DNA from: Distichodus sexfasciatus
Taxonomy: Eukaryota > Chordata > Actinopteri > Characiformes > Distichodontidae
DNA length: 64,000 bases
Assembly: GCA_032718565.1 (NCBI GenBank)
Contig: JAVGVS010000021.1
Span: 245,801-309,800, forward strand
Direction of reading: 5' to 3'
Shown: one piece after another, positions 24,430-38,100 of the stretch
How the letters are laid out: each line of letters begins with the position of its first letter
Numbering within the stretch: the first letter of the stretch is position 1
Made by a program: the position numbers and the translations under genes
The notes under the pieces: generated by a model
What the model was told of the DNA's origin: nothing
The model's input: only the letters and a program-made list of their open reading frames with translations
The model's database searches: none

Positions 24430-26827
24430 AACTGCTATTTTGTCGGTTCTTTCTACTTTTTGACAGATTCTATCCGTTAATGCACTTGCCAGGAAGTTTG
24501 CCTCGGGCTTGAAATGAGCTCACGGTCCCAACTGGGGCTATACGAGGGGGTTACAGACCCGACAGGAATGTAATGGAATACATCTAGGGGTATATAGCCC
24601 TATGATAGTTAACCAAGGAATATAACGATCAAAGGAAAAAGGCATCTGAAATAAAATAGTATCATGCATGAAACGAAGTCACCCTGAGAACTGCTGTGAG
24701 AATGGACTGATGACATGATGTTTTCATGTGTTTGCAAAAAATATATATATATTTTTTGTCTATATAGTGTTGGACGTGTTTTGGTTGAATTTTCTGTTGG
24801 AAGTTTGCCTCAAGCTGTGCTATAAGTGCTATAAAGTTTTCCTACGTTTGGAAAATCATTTTCAATTTACATAGTCAGGTCTTAAAGGTAACATCACTTT
24901 TATCAAATTAGTTTGAATGCTCTGCAAAAAGATTGTCTTTAAATTGATTGTGTAAAATGAGCTCATGTCACAACTGGAAATAGACAAAAATTTTAGTGGA
25001 AAGGGGTTATTACAACCATTAATTTGATATAAACTCAATGGTAAATGGTGTTTCATATAGGCGCTAGAAAGTTTTCATGCTTGATGATATCCATTTAATC
25101 CATGTAGTGTCAGGGTTTTACTTTTATCAAATGTGTTTAAAGGCTATGCTTGAAGTTTGTCTCAAGATTTAACTGAGCCCACAGAGCCAACTGGAAATAC
25201 CCAAGGGGGGTCTTAACATCAGCATAGATCAAACAGGAATGTAAAGAAATATGACTATCCTTGGAAAATGCTATCTGAAATATCATAAAATCAATCAAGA
25301 ATCAAGTCAGTAAACAATCTAGTAAATAGTGTTACAAACAAGTGTTAGAAACCTTTTTATGTTTGACAGTATTACTCTTAATTCATATAGTGCTGGTCTT
25401 TAACATGCTGTTATATGTTAAACGTTTTCTGTGTTTATATTTGGGGCCTTAGTTGATTTTAACACTTTTAACAAATATGTATGAATGCTCTTTATTACTT
25501 TGTTCCCCTATGTGCACATAGCATCTACTTTGTAGATTAGGTCTGTTTTTTAAGTCACCTTTTCAGATATATGTTACAGAATGCTCTGCTAACCTTCCTA
25601 TTGCCTGTCAAGGATAGAAAAGATTTATCAAACCTAGGCATTTGATGATAAATGGTTGCACAAAAATATCAAACGGTTCATGTCGAAAGTTCATAGCTTG
25701 ATATGACACAACATGGAGACAGATGGTGTGCATTTGTGCATCACAAAGAATGTAAAATAAACCATAACAGATCTGGATTGACTTAGGAGGTTGGATGGTG
25801 ATCATTGACCAAATAAATAAGCAGAACATTGCATCATGTTTTGCACTGAATTACCCAACTTCCCAAGTGTCTTATTAGAAGACAAAATGATTGTCTCCCC
25901 CCTGGGTGAACATAAGCAACCTTTATAGAATCTAATTTACAGTTGAATGTTCTTATTCTGACATTGTCTTGTGTACACACATGTTCATCATCATTTTGAT
26001 TGCTGTTTATTAAATATCCTGTGGATGTTTAAAATGATGATTATGTTATTCAGCATTTGCGTCAATGACCTGCAGTATGCTGAAAACCTGTTGCTACACT
26101 TTGGCAGTGGCTATGAGAAAATACAATTAAATATGACAAATCCTTTTTAAAAGATACATGATACACCACCAGATTCAACTGCTGATTTATGTTGCTTGGT
26201 AGTTATATATTAAGAACTGGAGCAGAAGGTCTGACAGATCTCATTCATCATTCATGGGCTTCTCCATTTCTTAGATCTGATTCTCATTACTGTGGAAAGT
26301 ATTCAGGAAAGTGTATGGCACAGTAAGCCTCAGATCTCCCATTTTCTTAATGTGTTTTTCAAATGTTTGTTATTTTAATTAATGTCTTTTTGCATTTTAC
26401 TTTAAAGTTTGGACACACATTTTTTACATTTTTTTTCTAGATGTTGCTAATGTAGTGGTGATAGAGTCCCATAACTTGTTAGGCAAATGCAGGATTTTAG
26501 CTAAAGTGATTTTTTGTGATATTACACATTTTAGACAGAACAAAACATTTGAGGAACCGTGTTTTTTCAGTTAGTTTACAAAATGACAGGGAATTAAGCA
26601 TGTCTTCTGCCCACTTAATTCACCACTATATAAGAAGCGATTGTTTGTTTATGTCACAAAACACAGCAACACAATGGCGTCTATAATTTGTCATCTATTG
26701 CCAATGTCCAATTAGCAAAAATATTTAAAGGAAGACTTGCTGGATATGTCATCAAGGAGTTCATAGATGCCAAGCCGCTGTGTGAAATATTTGTACTACA
26801 TTCAGAACTTTAATCCTGTTTTTTTAA
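24430..26827. other. Intergenic, upstream of thbs2, no gene seen
   Basis: After the CpG-rich promoter block the sequence returns to AT-rich, frame-poor DNA. A short (AT)n run lies near 24741-24753. Confidence 0.6.
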
Positions 26828-27020
26828 GAGCACATAGTGCACCACAACGAAACGTGACCTCAACATTTGAGCACTAGGCAGCTTTTTTGGACAGTGCCCG
26901 GGGAGCAGTGCTTGGTGACGGCACTATGCTCATGATTACCTCAGTGGTACCTTTACCGGTCTGGAACTTGAACCTTCTGATCACAGTGCCAACTTCCTTA
27001 CTGCTACCAACTGACCCATG
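26828..27020 (+). repeat. SINE-like interspersed repeat fragment
   Basis: GCACATAGTGCACCACAACG followed by AAACGTGACCTCAACATTTG and then GTGCCCGGGGAGCAGTGCTT and ACCTCAGTGGTACC matches a recurrent fish repeat. A short relative, CACATAGTACACCACAGTGA to CATTTGACCCATCC, lies at 56110-56155. Confidence 0.5.
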
Positions 27021-30000
27021 ATGTATCTTATATGCTTACTGTTGATGCAGTAGTTTTTCTATGGAAGTCCAGTTTACTGGAAAGTAAAATGAACTTTAAA
27101 TGTAGATTAATGACTTCAGTTTCTGAGTTACTTTTTGTTCTTGGACTACACCATCAATGAAAAATAAATGACAAGAATTCTTAGCAAAAGCTATACTTCT
27201 GGGAACTTCTTTTGGAAGATTGTTTTGTCTTTTTTAGGATCTCATTCCAAGCAACTTGAAAGGAAAACATGCAATACTGATCGACATAACAGGCAGTAGT
27301 GACTTCGTATTTCATTCAGTTTCAAAAGAATTCTGTGTGTCAGATAAACTAAAATTATTCATTCATCTCCACACTTTGGCTTAATGGAAAATAAAACAAG
27401 TGAGTATGATCATTCTTGATGATTTTGACAAAATCTGCTATGTTGAATTGATGCAATTTTTCATTTTTCCTAAAATGTGTAAGACTATTTGAAACTTACC
27501 TAGGTACAGCATCTTGTGCTTCTTAATCTCTGCTAGACAAGGGCCATTTCATAAATATGGCTCATCATTTATAATTTTCTTTTGTAAACAATACTTTGGA
27601 CTTTTTTCTATACTGATTTAATACATCAAATTATATAACAGACAGAGCCCCTCCGACATTTTGGTTGATTTCACTCTTGTAGCTTTTATTAGCTCCAGGG
27701 ATTTATAGGTCATGGCCTTTGTGCTTATATGATGAACTTGATGACAAATAATGTATATTTTGTTTGCCTATTATGTTAACAGCTAATAGTTTGGGCTTTA
27801 CCTTCTTGAATTGTTTTCAGATTCCATTCTTGTAAATGTCACAAAAGGATGCCCATAATTAAATGTTGTACCTACTGCAAAGTAAAAGAGGCATGGCAAG
27901 TTCATCAGTTAATAACTTTTCTTGAAAACTCTAGTTTGGCCTGAAATCCTGTCTCAATGTAAGTGATACAAGATGTAATATGGTTCATTTGTAGCTCAGG
28001 ATCTTATCAGTTGGAGCATTTACATATGTTACTTAAAACTCATAAATCATACATTACAGAATATTCCACTCTTTATATACATTTATTTTAAAATGAGCAT
28101 TTTATCCTCTTAAATTAAATTATTTTATTTAGGGATAAATCATTTTCTTATAGCATTTTCCTTGTATGGCTTTAATGTGCATGAAAAATGTCATATATTA
28201 AAAAAAGTCTAATTCTGCCTATCTCTCCAAATAGATTCAATTCAGAAGCAAGTAACTGAAATGAAAAATGTCATATGCTGATTCCATTCATATTAAATCA
28301 CAAAAATCTCTAAAATAACTTATTAAACTAGTTTACTCAGGAGGAATATGACCTACAACATACCCTTCAGTATTCTGTAGACAATGCAGTTACTTGATAA
28401 GATCTTACCATCATACATAGGAGGCATCAGTCACTACCATCATTCGTGTTGAGTTACAATATATTTTATATTGGTCACACAACGTTTTATTATAGTTTAG
28501 CAAACTGTCTTTCATCACGGCCTTAAAAATTCTGATCCATCAACAACTCCATGGTAACATATTTAACATATTAAAAATGAGAAAATTCTCAAAACAGATC
28601 TTGCAACTGGCTCTGATTTGACAGTTTATTTCTCAACATTTGACAGAAAAAGGTTTCAAATATTGCGTTCAAATGTGATAGAATCATTTGTTGATAGCTT
28701 TCTTTCTGAAGGAATGTTAACCAGATGACCCTAAGCACAACCTCTGATTCCTGTTGGCACATTGTTTCAGGTCATGATGGCAGATACTATTTGTTTGGGG
28801 AAAGGCAGTGAACTCATCTTATGACCAAAGGAAATATTTAGGAAGTTTTTTTTGCCTATTTAAGAGCCTTCATTGTAAACTCATGAAGAAAGGCTCTAAG
28901 GGCACTATTTACAGAACTTCATGAAAGACAAATATGAGATAAGCTGTTTTCCCTTTTTCCTTTAGGGTTGGCCTAGACAAACCTTATTCCCTTTCTCCAG
29001 TGTGTGTGAAACTTTTCCACAACAAAAATATTAGTTGGGGAGAGTATTTCCCTTGGACTCTTTCCTTCTCTCCTCAACTCCTCTGTTGAGACTGCTTGAA
29101 TTGGGATAATTGGAACTAACCAAACCCAGACATGACTCTCTATATTGGTATTGGAGCTCAGCCTCCAGCATGGTCAAGTCTCTCACCGTTCTCATCCCAT
29201 ACCAGCTCTCAAAGGAAAGCTTTAGCCAAAAAAGAGGATATCAGATCAAGGCAGACTGCGGACGAACCTGCATGCAAAAGAGTTCTTCCTCTCACAAACA
29301 GACTGACTGATCCATTTAGGCTTGATCTGTTTTCTGTTTGCTTGCTGTGCTCAGAGAGATGAGTCTGGTTCCGTTTGTTCGCCTGGCTCCCGTCTATAAA
29401 AACGCCAGCAAGTTTCCATGTGTTTACTGTGTGAGATTGGAGAGGATGAGTGAAAATAGCCAAATAATAAGGGGCTGTAACACTTAAGTGTCCCTCACTT
29501 TGGTTTAGGTAGTCACTTAATGGGAAGCAAGTTGACTCCTGGGGCCCTGCGGAGTTGAGAAGAGGGAGCAAGGTGAAAAAGAGAACAAGGTGAAATGTCT
29601 GGATTGAATTAGAGTTGTGGAATTAGAGTGGAGGTGTCTCAAAGGGAACAGTTGCCCTGATGAGATGGGGAGAGTGGATACATCAGTTCGACCAGATGTA
29701 GATTCTGATTTACAGGGAGGCAGAGGCACATTCCTGTGGAGAAAAGGCTGGAGATGGTGAGTCATAGCCTTCAGACCCTGACTCACCCACAGTGGGAATA
29801 GTGATATAGGCACATTTGGAAAGTGAAAAACGGCTATGGAGAAAGGAGTGATTTTCAAATGCTATATATGCTACAAATCACACAAGCCAACTTACATAAA
29901 CTGATTGATAGTACAAAGGCTCCACACATTTACATATACACAGCAACAGGGTAAGAGAGACGAAAAGAAATAAACTCTACCCATCGCTCCACTGAGCCCT

Positions 30001-33000
30001 TATTAGAAAAAAAGTTCCAACTCACTGAAGTGTGTCTGCTTGAGCCAAACATTAGATCAGCCTCCATATCCCATAATAAGCAGCTGCTTCCTGTGGCAGT
30101 GCCCAGCTCCCCACAGACAGACTTTTTTGGATTGACAGCATTCCCTTCAGAGCTTTTAATACTCTGCTGAAAATGGAGCCACTACTTCACCATGGCCCAG
30201 TGAACTCTAACACATTCGTCTAGCACTAGTCTAACACACAGGAGTCTGGGGTTTGCCTGGATACCATGGATATGGACATGGACTGCCAGAACCGTTATCA
30301 CTTTTTCACCTCATGTTTTCGAGTCCATTAACAGCATCACTCTTATTGCATATAATATTTGCTTTCACCTGGAGCAGAAGTTCAGACCTTAGTAAATGAG
30401 ACAATATGTGCAGAATCTGACCTTCCAACTGAAGAAATTTCAGAGAGAATTAGAGAGGCTATAGCACCATTTAAAGGATGTTTCCATGAGAAAGAGACAG
30501 AAGAAAGAATGGCAGCTGTGGGGTTTATGCAGCTGTGCTCCTTGGCTCAGGCTAGACTCTTCAAGCAGAGGAGAAGAGCAAACACACGTACCAGGTTCTC
30601 AGTTATCCCACATGTAGTGACTAGACTTTCCTTTTCATGTGCCTAATTAGAACCAAAGTTTCTCATGGATTATTAATATACACAAGATTCTAATCATGAA
30701 TTATGAGCCCCTCAGTCAAACGATATGGACAGTTAGAAGGTTAATGCCTTTTTGATGAAATGTGCTATTCACTTAGATACATCACACACATTTCCATGTT
30801 TCAAAGGATTATTCTGAAACTCAAACAGTGAATTATCACAACTGGAGTGATTTTTTTTATTCATCTTCTATTATTTCATATACAGTAAGGAATGAATGTA
30901 TCACTTTTTCAGTTCTAAACAACAATAAATCTTATTCTGTCCAGGCTATCATAAGTAGTAAAGACTATACTATATACGATAAATGTTGGCTGATGATGAC
31001 TCCTCAAATATTGAGTTTAGATATGATTTTTTTTCTGCAACGTTAGTTATTTTGTAATTTATAGTTGTTAATATTTTAATTTTTATTACATTTTTATATA
31101 AATATATATAGTCTGTCACAATGATGAATTGTTTTGTCATAGTTCTAGTCCTGCATGAAGTCTCTGCTGTTAAGAAGACAGCAGAGCAGAGTTTACAAGA
31201 AGACAGAGGGATAAACCTGCTTCCTTCAAGACTGGTAACATATGTCACTGCAACAAAAGGATTTGTAAGATGGGTTGAATAACATGTATGCCAGTTCTCA
31301 TACTTTACAGAGAGCCCCCTGTCCATCTGACCCAGACAAGGTTGACGGGCTTTTTTAGACACTCCTTGTGTGGGAGATCATGGGTGGTCATCTCAAGATA
31401 TGTTAATTACATTTGTGAAGAGGGTTTGGAAAATGAGACAGATTCCACTACAGTTTGTATTTATTTGACTAACGCTTTCTTGAAATCTACTGAAGAAAAA
31501 ATTATTTGATCTTATCTTTTTGTTATACATTAGACAACACTCAATGTGTGTGCTTTCTAAATCTGAGAGCTGCAGAAGACATATGCGTATCTGTAGAAAC
31601 ACTATGTGGTTTAGGTCCATGTCGTCATAAATTTGATTATTTCATTTGGTCATCCAGATGTTTGAAGTAAAAAAATGAAGGAAAAGACATTCCTGCAGCT
31701 GTATCAAAGAACTGTTTTCTAGCCACGGTCAAATCAGAGATGAATCGTATTCAAGGCCAACTGGTCACAGCTCCAATCCAACCTGTATAATAGACATTTT
31801 ATCCTTGATCCACTTGTGAAGAGAATAGTTGTTTAATCAGTTAAAATATTTTTATGGCAACATGTAGATCCAACAGCTAAATTGTTCTTATCTTAAATCA
31901 ATGCAATCTAGTCATGATAATAGTGATGATTACAGCCTATGCACTTTGAAAATACTTGAACTTTAAAAACATTTTAAGAACATTTTAGTCATGCATGATC
32001 ATAAGGTATTTTGCTTTTAAGACATTTTCAAAGCACTGTTATAAAACCCTGAACTTTTCATATGCATCTGCAAAGATTTTGTGATTGCTAAAGCATACTG
32101 AAGGGTCATAAAATAATAGGCTAGTTTTATTTGGCATTAAACTGAGTTTGACTCCTAGACACAAAGAAATGCAAAGTATACTTTTAGTCATATACTTTGA
32201 TAAGAAATGCCTTTTTGCAATTTGCATAAATTCAAGAGTACATCATAGACACTCTCACATCAATCACACCTAAAATTACAGACATAAATGAAGTAGGCAA
32301 CACAGTCATTTCAGTTAAGGATATAAAGAAGTAGGTGCAACCAGTACCTGAACATTATTTGATATTACTGTCCATTTCCCCTGACAAAGATTAATAGAAC
32401 ATGTAAGGCAAAAATTTCTTTGTCCCCAAATAGAAAAAGAGTGTTTTTTGTTTCAACATCAACTAAACTACATTGATTTCCCTTTCCTCTAGAACCCTCA
32501 GAAGCATTATTCTCCACTGAAGAGCCAGAAGGCTCTGGTGGGAATATTATCTTAGCAAAGAGTCCATTTGGTCTAAAATGGATTTTTATTTTTCAGGTTT
32601 ATACAGAAGGAGACAACAGTTATATCAGCACTTTTTGCCCAACAGGGACTCCCCCTCTGATCAGCATGAATCATAATGACTTTTCAAGGAGGACTCCTCA
32701 GTCTAATGCCAGGGGGCTCTTTGCTTTCGGTCCAGCAAATGGAACATGCTTTCCACGCTTAACTCTCCAGCACTGGTTTCAATAGGCATAGATTTAATGA
32801 CTTCCATCTTGTTTGTGTTTCATTGTGTACTTCTCATTAAAGCAAAAAAACAATGAATTGCCACAGCAAACTTGAATCATTAAATAGATATGAACCAACA
32901 TAATATCAGATGAATGAGTGCTTAGTATGTAATACTTATATACTATTTATGTTATTTCTTTATTTTAGGTATGTATTTAAATTAAATTAAGGTTTTGAAT

Positions 33001-33639
33001 GAGATTTCAAAGATCAGTCACTTGACAAAAAAAGACATCTGCACACAGCACAGAAATCAGCATTTTTGTGTCAACAATTACTAAAGAATATGGTCAGTGA
33101 CTCTGTGTCATTGTTGCTTTTGCCAGATGTGCATGATGGGAATGCATGGGCAATTTCTGCTTTTCTGCCCCTAATCCTGAAGTTCAGGAGAAGCCTTAAG
33201 AGAGAGAGACATCCCACCTCCTCTCTCCCTCAAGCAGTGGCCAGGTCTAGGTCGTGAGCTTGATTGCTTTAACATGCTGCATGTCCCAGCTCCCAGTCAA
33301 ACAGGACTTCTTTTAGAACATGAACCAACATGACAGATGCTGTCAGCCAACAGCCAACCGAAATGACACTCAACTCTGAAGCAAAACTAATCAAGTTCAC
33401 TCGCTTATGTATCTTTATAATGAGAGAGGCCTCCTCCATGAAATGTGGTCTGGGTTTTTTTTTTTGGCTTTATGTTATCTTTCCATGCTGTATTTTCCTG
33501 TTGCTCACTTCAGTACTAATACACATCCTACTCAGTTGCTTAAAGTCTTAAATTGTGAATAACAAAATTTGTCAAGATTTCTGAATGCTTGTGTCAGCAA
33601 ATGGAAAAGCAAGAAGGATGAAACCAGGGTGTAGGTTTG
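27021..33639. other. Intergenic, no gene seen
   Basis: A long frame-poor stretch in the interval between the two divergent genes. The longest frames (29209-29571 minus, 30359-30646 plus, 30970-31362 minus) show no recognisable domain and no partner exons. Distal regulatory elements for either gene could lie here but cannot be seen without comparison to other fish. Confidence 0.55.
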
Positions 33640-34409
33640 AGGTTTAACTGAAGTTTTAATAATAAAAGAACAAAAACTAAACCAACACAAACACAGACAC
33701 AAATCTCCTCCATGAAAGATCGGGAAAAGAGCTAGGCTTTAATACACACATACACATGTAAAGCACACACAATTTTGGGGAAAGTTACAAGCTACTTATT
33801 AAAAGTAGCTAAGCTGCAGCCTGGCTGCAGTTTTATTACAGTGGTTAGCTAACTTGCTTCCATTTGTGCCAAAGTAGACCCCACCCTCTGACTCCATCTC
33901 ACAGCTGCCAAAAGTGCACTGTGACACTGTGTATGCCAACCGGGCATGGCACCCCATTAGATGCCAATTCTACACCAATCAGATAATCAGTTGAGAATAT
34001 GCAGAAAAATATTTTTTTCTTTTGTAACAATGTGTTGAAGTAGTTACATCTGAATAGTTCAAGTCAGTAGTCGCTCCTTGTAGTTAGCTAATCCTTGATG
34101 GGAATGATGGTAACACGTCAGGATAGACAAACCTAAAAGAGAACGGTAAACACGAAAAAATCCGACCTCTAGTGACCAAACCTGTTGGTGTAGGAACTGA
34201 GAATCGACGTCTATCGCTGCAAGAACTGGAGGTGGAGCCACAGGAAATACGAAGGCAGAGGTAGTCACTACTAGAACTCGAAAGCAGGCTACGATTTCTG
34301 CTTGAAATGAATTTGTGGCTCAGTTGCCGAGGGAATGTTCAAAGTACGCCCATCATCACCGGACACAGAAAAGTGATGAACGTCATCGCAGGAAACACAT
34401 AACTGCAGT
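33640..34409. other. Probable repeat-derived block, no gene
   Basis: The block from AAACCAGGGTGTAGGTTTGA onward is more CpG-containing than its flanks (AATCGACGTCTATCGCTGC, AACGTCATCGCAGG), and similar CpG-containing sequence resumes after the MITE (34590-34760). That suggests one older element interrupted by the MITE. No reading frame or inverted ends are convincing. Confidence 0.35.
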
Positions 34410-34589
34410 CAGGGGCAGATTAATGTTTACATAGGCCCCTAGGCTACATTTTCTCTTAGCCCCACCCACCAGGCTGATTTTAATGAATTGATTATTTTTA
34501 CTAGCCAATCGGGGGTCCCCTGTCAGGCAGGCACATGTGGGGGACCCTAGGCTTCAGTCATATCTAGTCTGTGCATTAATCCGCCCCTG
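34410..34589. mobile_element. Short MITE with CAGGGGC ends
   Basis: A 180-bp element starts CAGGGGCAGATTAATG and ends CATTAATCCGCCCCTG, inverted termini of about 16 bp with one mismatch. Flanking GCAGT on the left and CGCAGT on the right look like a target duplication. The interior is GGGGTCCCC-rich and non-coding. Confidence 0.72.
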
Positions 34590-34810
34590 ACCGCAGTAAC
34601 CATAAAGCAGCGACCATCGCAGCGAGAAACACATAGGCAACATCCTTCACTGCGGGAACCACGGGCTCCTCCCTTCTGGATTCCCACAGGAACTGTGGCA
34701 AGAAAGACACAGCTCCCTCAACCCTTGCGTAGCAACCCTAGGGCAGACGAGCCTGGATCACGGGGGTGTTTATGATAACTAGAGCCCTTGTGTAAACACT
34801 TGTTTTTTAA

Positions 34811-34950
34811 ATTCATTCATTCATTCATTCATTATCTGAACCACTTAATCCCAACTGGGGTTGCAGGGGGACCGGAGCCTATCCCGGGAATAACCTTGGG
34901 CAGGTGCCCACACGCTGCAGGGCACACTCACACAATCACACTCGCATTTG
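34811..34950 (+). repeat. (ATTC)n-headed interspersed repeat
   Basis: A run of ATTC units (34811-34833) leads into ATCTGAACCACTTAATCCCA, GGGTTGCAGGGGGACCGGAG-like sequence and GGGCACACTCACACAATCAC. This arrangement, microsatellite plus CCACTTAATCC and GGAGCCTATCCC, is a common fish retroelement tail. The family was not determined. Confidence 0.55.
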
Positions 34951-35055
34951 ACTTTTTTATATTTAGCTAAATTTAAAGAAGTATTTGTTATTAGTAAAAT
35001 ATAGTTAATCATTAAGCAGACTTGTATGTTATTTGAAAGGCAAGCAATACACATT

Positions 35056-35180
35056 GGGCTGGTTTCTTTCTCATGGATTAAGCCTAGTCTTTGTCTAAAT
35101 TGTATACCAATGGAGATTTACCATTCAAACTCAAAGCTAGTGTAGGACTAGGCTTAATACTTGACTGAGAAATTGGCCCA
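35056..35180 (+). mobile_element. Palindromic MITE, copy A
   Basis: A 125-bp block starts GGGCTGGTTTC and ends AATTGGCCC, with imperfect inverted arms (GGATTAAGCCTAGTCT against GGACTAGGCTTAATAC). Its sequence matches the reverse complement of 53852-53978 over its whole length. The family name is unknown to me; a two-arm, short, non-coding layout is that of a MITE. Confidence 0.75.
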
Positions 35181-38100
35181 TTGAGTTTGAGGAACAAATA
35201 AGTCAGCCATGTTTATGTGTACAAAGCATTGCATGAACTGTTCTTTATTGCAATTTCAACCATCCTTCTTTATTAAAAACATTATTAAATCTGCCTAATT
35301 ACCTAAACCACAATTACATGCAGGACAATTATCAAAGATTTATCCTCAAGTCATATTTTAGAGATGAAGATGTTTTTGGGACTGTTCCGTTTATGTTGAG
35401 CGTAAAACAAAGGAATGACTTAATGAAACTCATAGGCCATTGTCTCTGTCTGCTCCAAGAGTTTTGGTTAAAATCATCGTAACTCTGTTTACTCGTTGCG
35501 CTGGATAAAGATTTATGAAGTAATCACAAAAGTCTTTTTTCATGCCAAAGAATTTCCACACAGCCAGTATGAGCCAGGCTTTGATGGGAGAAATCATTAA
35601 AAGAGATCTCCTGAGGAAGCAGAGAGGCTACTGAGAACAGGCCTTGGAGCAGGCCAACATTTCCTCTGAACTTGGCTGCACATGCTTCCCTCTCACACAT
35701 TTACATCAAGTCATGAAACGGGAGTGCCAGGTCTCTATTAGGTGATGGAGGTTATTTTAATGTTAGAATAAAAATGTCGCAATTTAATCAAAATTATGAA
35801 CTTTGACTGCCCAGTTTGATACTGGAGAAGGACATAAGTAGCACATATTTGTGAAACAGATACAATAGCCTAAAGGAATCTAAAGGACTGTTGGTCTAAA
35901 TTCAAACAGAGGATTAAGTCAAATTTGTTATACATTCACAGGGTTTAGGACATCATGAAGCGTCCAAAATGGATGAAAGGGTCTGGATTCCCCATGGTCT
36001 CCATGTCGCACCTACAATAAAGTATATAAACTCTGGATACTTTTTTTTTCATTTCAGTTTTGATATACCATGCAGTGAATATTTAACCAAAGCTTTGCAA
36101 GGAAGATTATTGTTCTCTGAAGTGAACCTAGTCTCAGGTGAACCTTAAGAGTAGATACTAAGATGTGTATGGGTGCCTTCTTTGTACATTTACTAAAACA
36201 AATGTTTTTATTTTATATTTTTACAGTCTATTTCAGTCAGCAAGGAGGACCAGAGTAAGACTTTTAAAGACAAAGTTATTTTGATGTGGCTCTGCAACTC
36301 TGAGGTACATTGAACTGCTATAGGAGGTTTTATCAAAAGCATAGCCAGGTGTAAGAGATTTATAGGCATACCCAAAGCTTATTGGTATGTAAAAAAGTTT
36401 TAGTCTTCTCAAAGACTTTCCATGCTAATGACACGAAACAAAAATGGTCTGCATAGATTCTAACCTGAAAATTTAACCTGTTCTTAATTAACTTGATTGA
36501 CTTCTAACATCATAGTCACACCATTGCTTAAATAATTTTTTATGCCATACTGCGTTGTGGGTGAAGGTAACACTTAAAGATTAATCAGTCTATCATGGGA
36601 GATGAATGAAATCACCATTTGCTGGCGTCAGCACTTTGAGTCTGATTTCACAGAGCCACTGAAACCATCCAAAGCCATTAATGTTGTTGCTGCCATAAAG
36701 TTTTCACTGAGCTCTTCCCTGGTTTCTCCTGGGCCACTGTCTCCCCACATGCTCACTGGAGGATTTATGGCTGTTTGTTTTGTCCAACATTTTAAGATGA
36801 AAACAGCTACATCTCTATCAATCACTGCTGCTGCTTTGGAGGAATCCAGACAGGGTTTTTTCTGTCCTCATCGAGAGTGGGAAAGGAATGTTCCATATGA
36901 TATTCAAATAAGGAAAAAGTGAAAGGGGGGGAGAAGAGAGTGGACAGGGCATTAAGAATGATCCCCCATCTCCGTCAAGTTCAGATTAAACCAGATGTTG
37001 AGACTTTTCTACCAGACGGAGAATCACCAAGATTGCTGCAGGTGTTTTCCATTTTGGCTCCCCTGAACACAGCATCACCCCTGGATCTGACGCTGGGATA
37101 ACATATCACAAACATTACAGCACTGCTCATCTTTCTTTGCTTTCCATGAAGGCTACTGCCGTTTGAGACTGGCGGAGAGTGGTGAATGTCACAAATGAGT
37201 TTGACTGCATTTTCAGAAAACCACACTGAGAAGAATTACAAATTATAACAGAGAATTCGGTCAGATTCATGGTGTCTTTAGATGGAGGTGATGTAATTGC
37301 TCTGTCATCCCAGTGCTACTGTCTATCTTTGCATCTGTGAAAAATTGCCCTCTTTTATCAAAGTTGTTTGCAAATACTGTCCTTAACAGCAGTTCACCCG
37401 TGAATCCCGACAGACTTCTACATCCATCCAGAGCTGCAGTAGCTGTGAACATCTGTGGTCACACATCACTAATCAACACAGCTGCTTAAAACATATGATA
37501 TGGAAACAATGGAATGGTATTTTGCTTCCGGCGCTATTGTGTTGTGAAATATTGGATGGGAAGTGTGCTGGTTCAAGGAGAGTTCTCTTGATGGAACTGG
37601 AACTATCTGGTCTCAATAGATTTTTTGGAGATGATGTTCCCTGCCATGGAAACTCCCACAATTAATAATAAGAGCTATAGCTATATATTATAATTACAAA
37701 CATTACAAACACAAAAGGCCTTCAAAAAGACCCTTTTTTTAAAACTCAATACGGGAGTCAATACAGATAACTATACAATGCTTCTAGGACACACACAGGA
37801 AAAGTAGACATTAAGAGGCGGACATTAAGATGTTTCCATCATATGAGTAATGTATGGCACATAAATAATGATACAATATTAATTTATTACAGTACATTTC
37901 CAGCAACCAAGGCTGCTATAAATTCCCTGTGTCTAAATTTGTAATTATTGGTGCATGTGTCTGACAATGCTGCAGTCTGGTATCAATTCAGAGGAACAAA
38001 ATACTGGATGAAGGTTCATTCTGCAAATCAGAACACTCATTAGCAATCAGAAAAGACTGTTGTCACAGTTGCAGCTAACAAGGGCTTCAGTTCATAAAAT

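Noticed and set aside
30359..30646. 95-codon frame with a charged, helix-like translation
   Set aside because: It starts from a non-ATG codon, is isolated, and shows no recognisable domain or exon partners.
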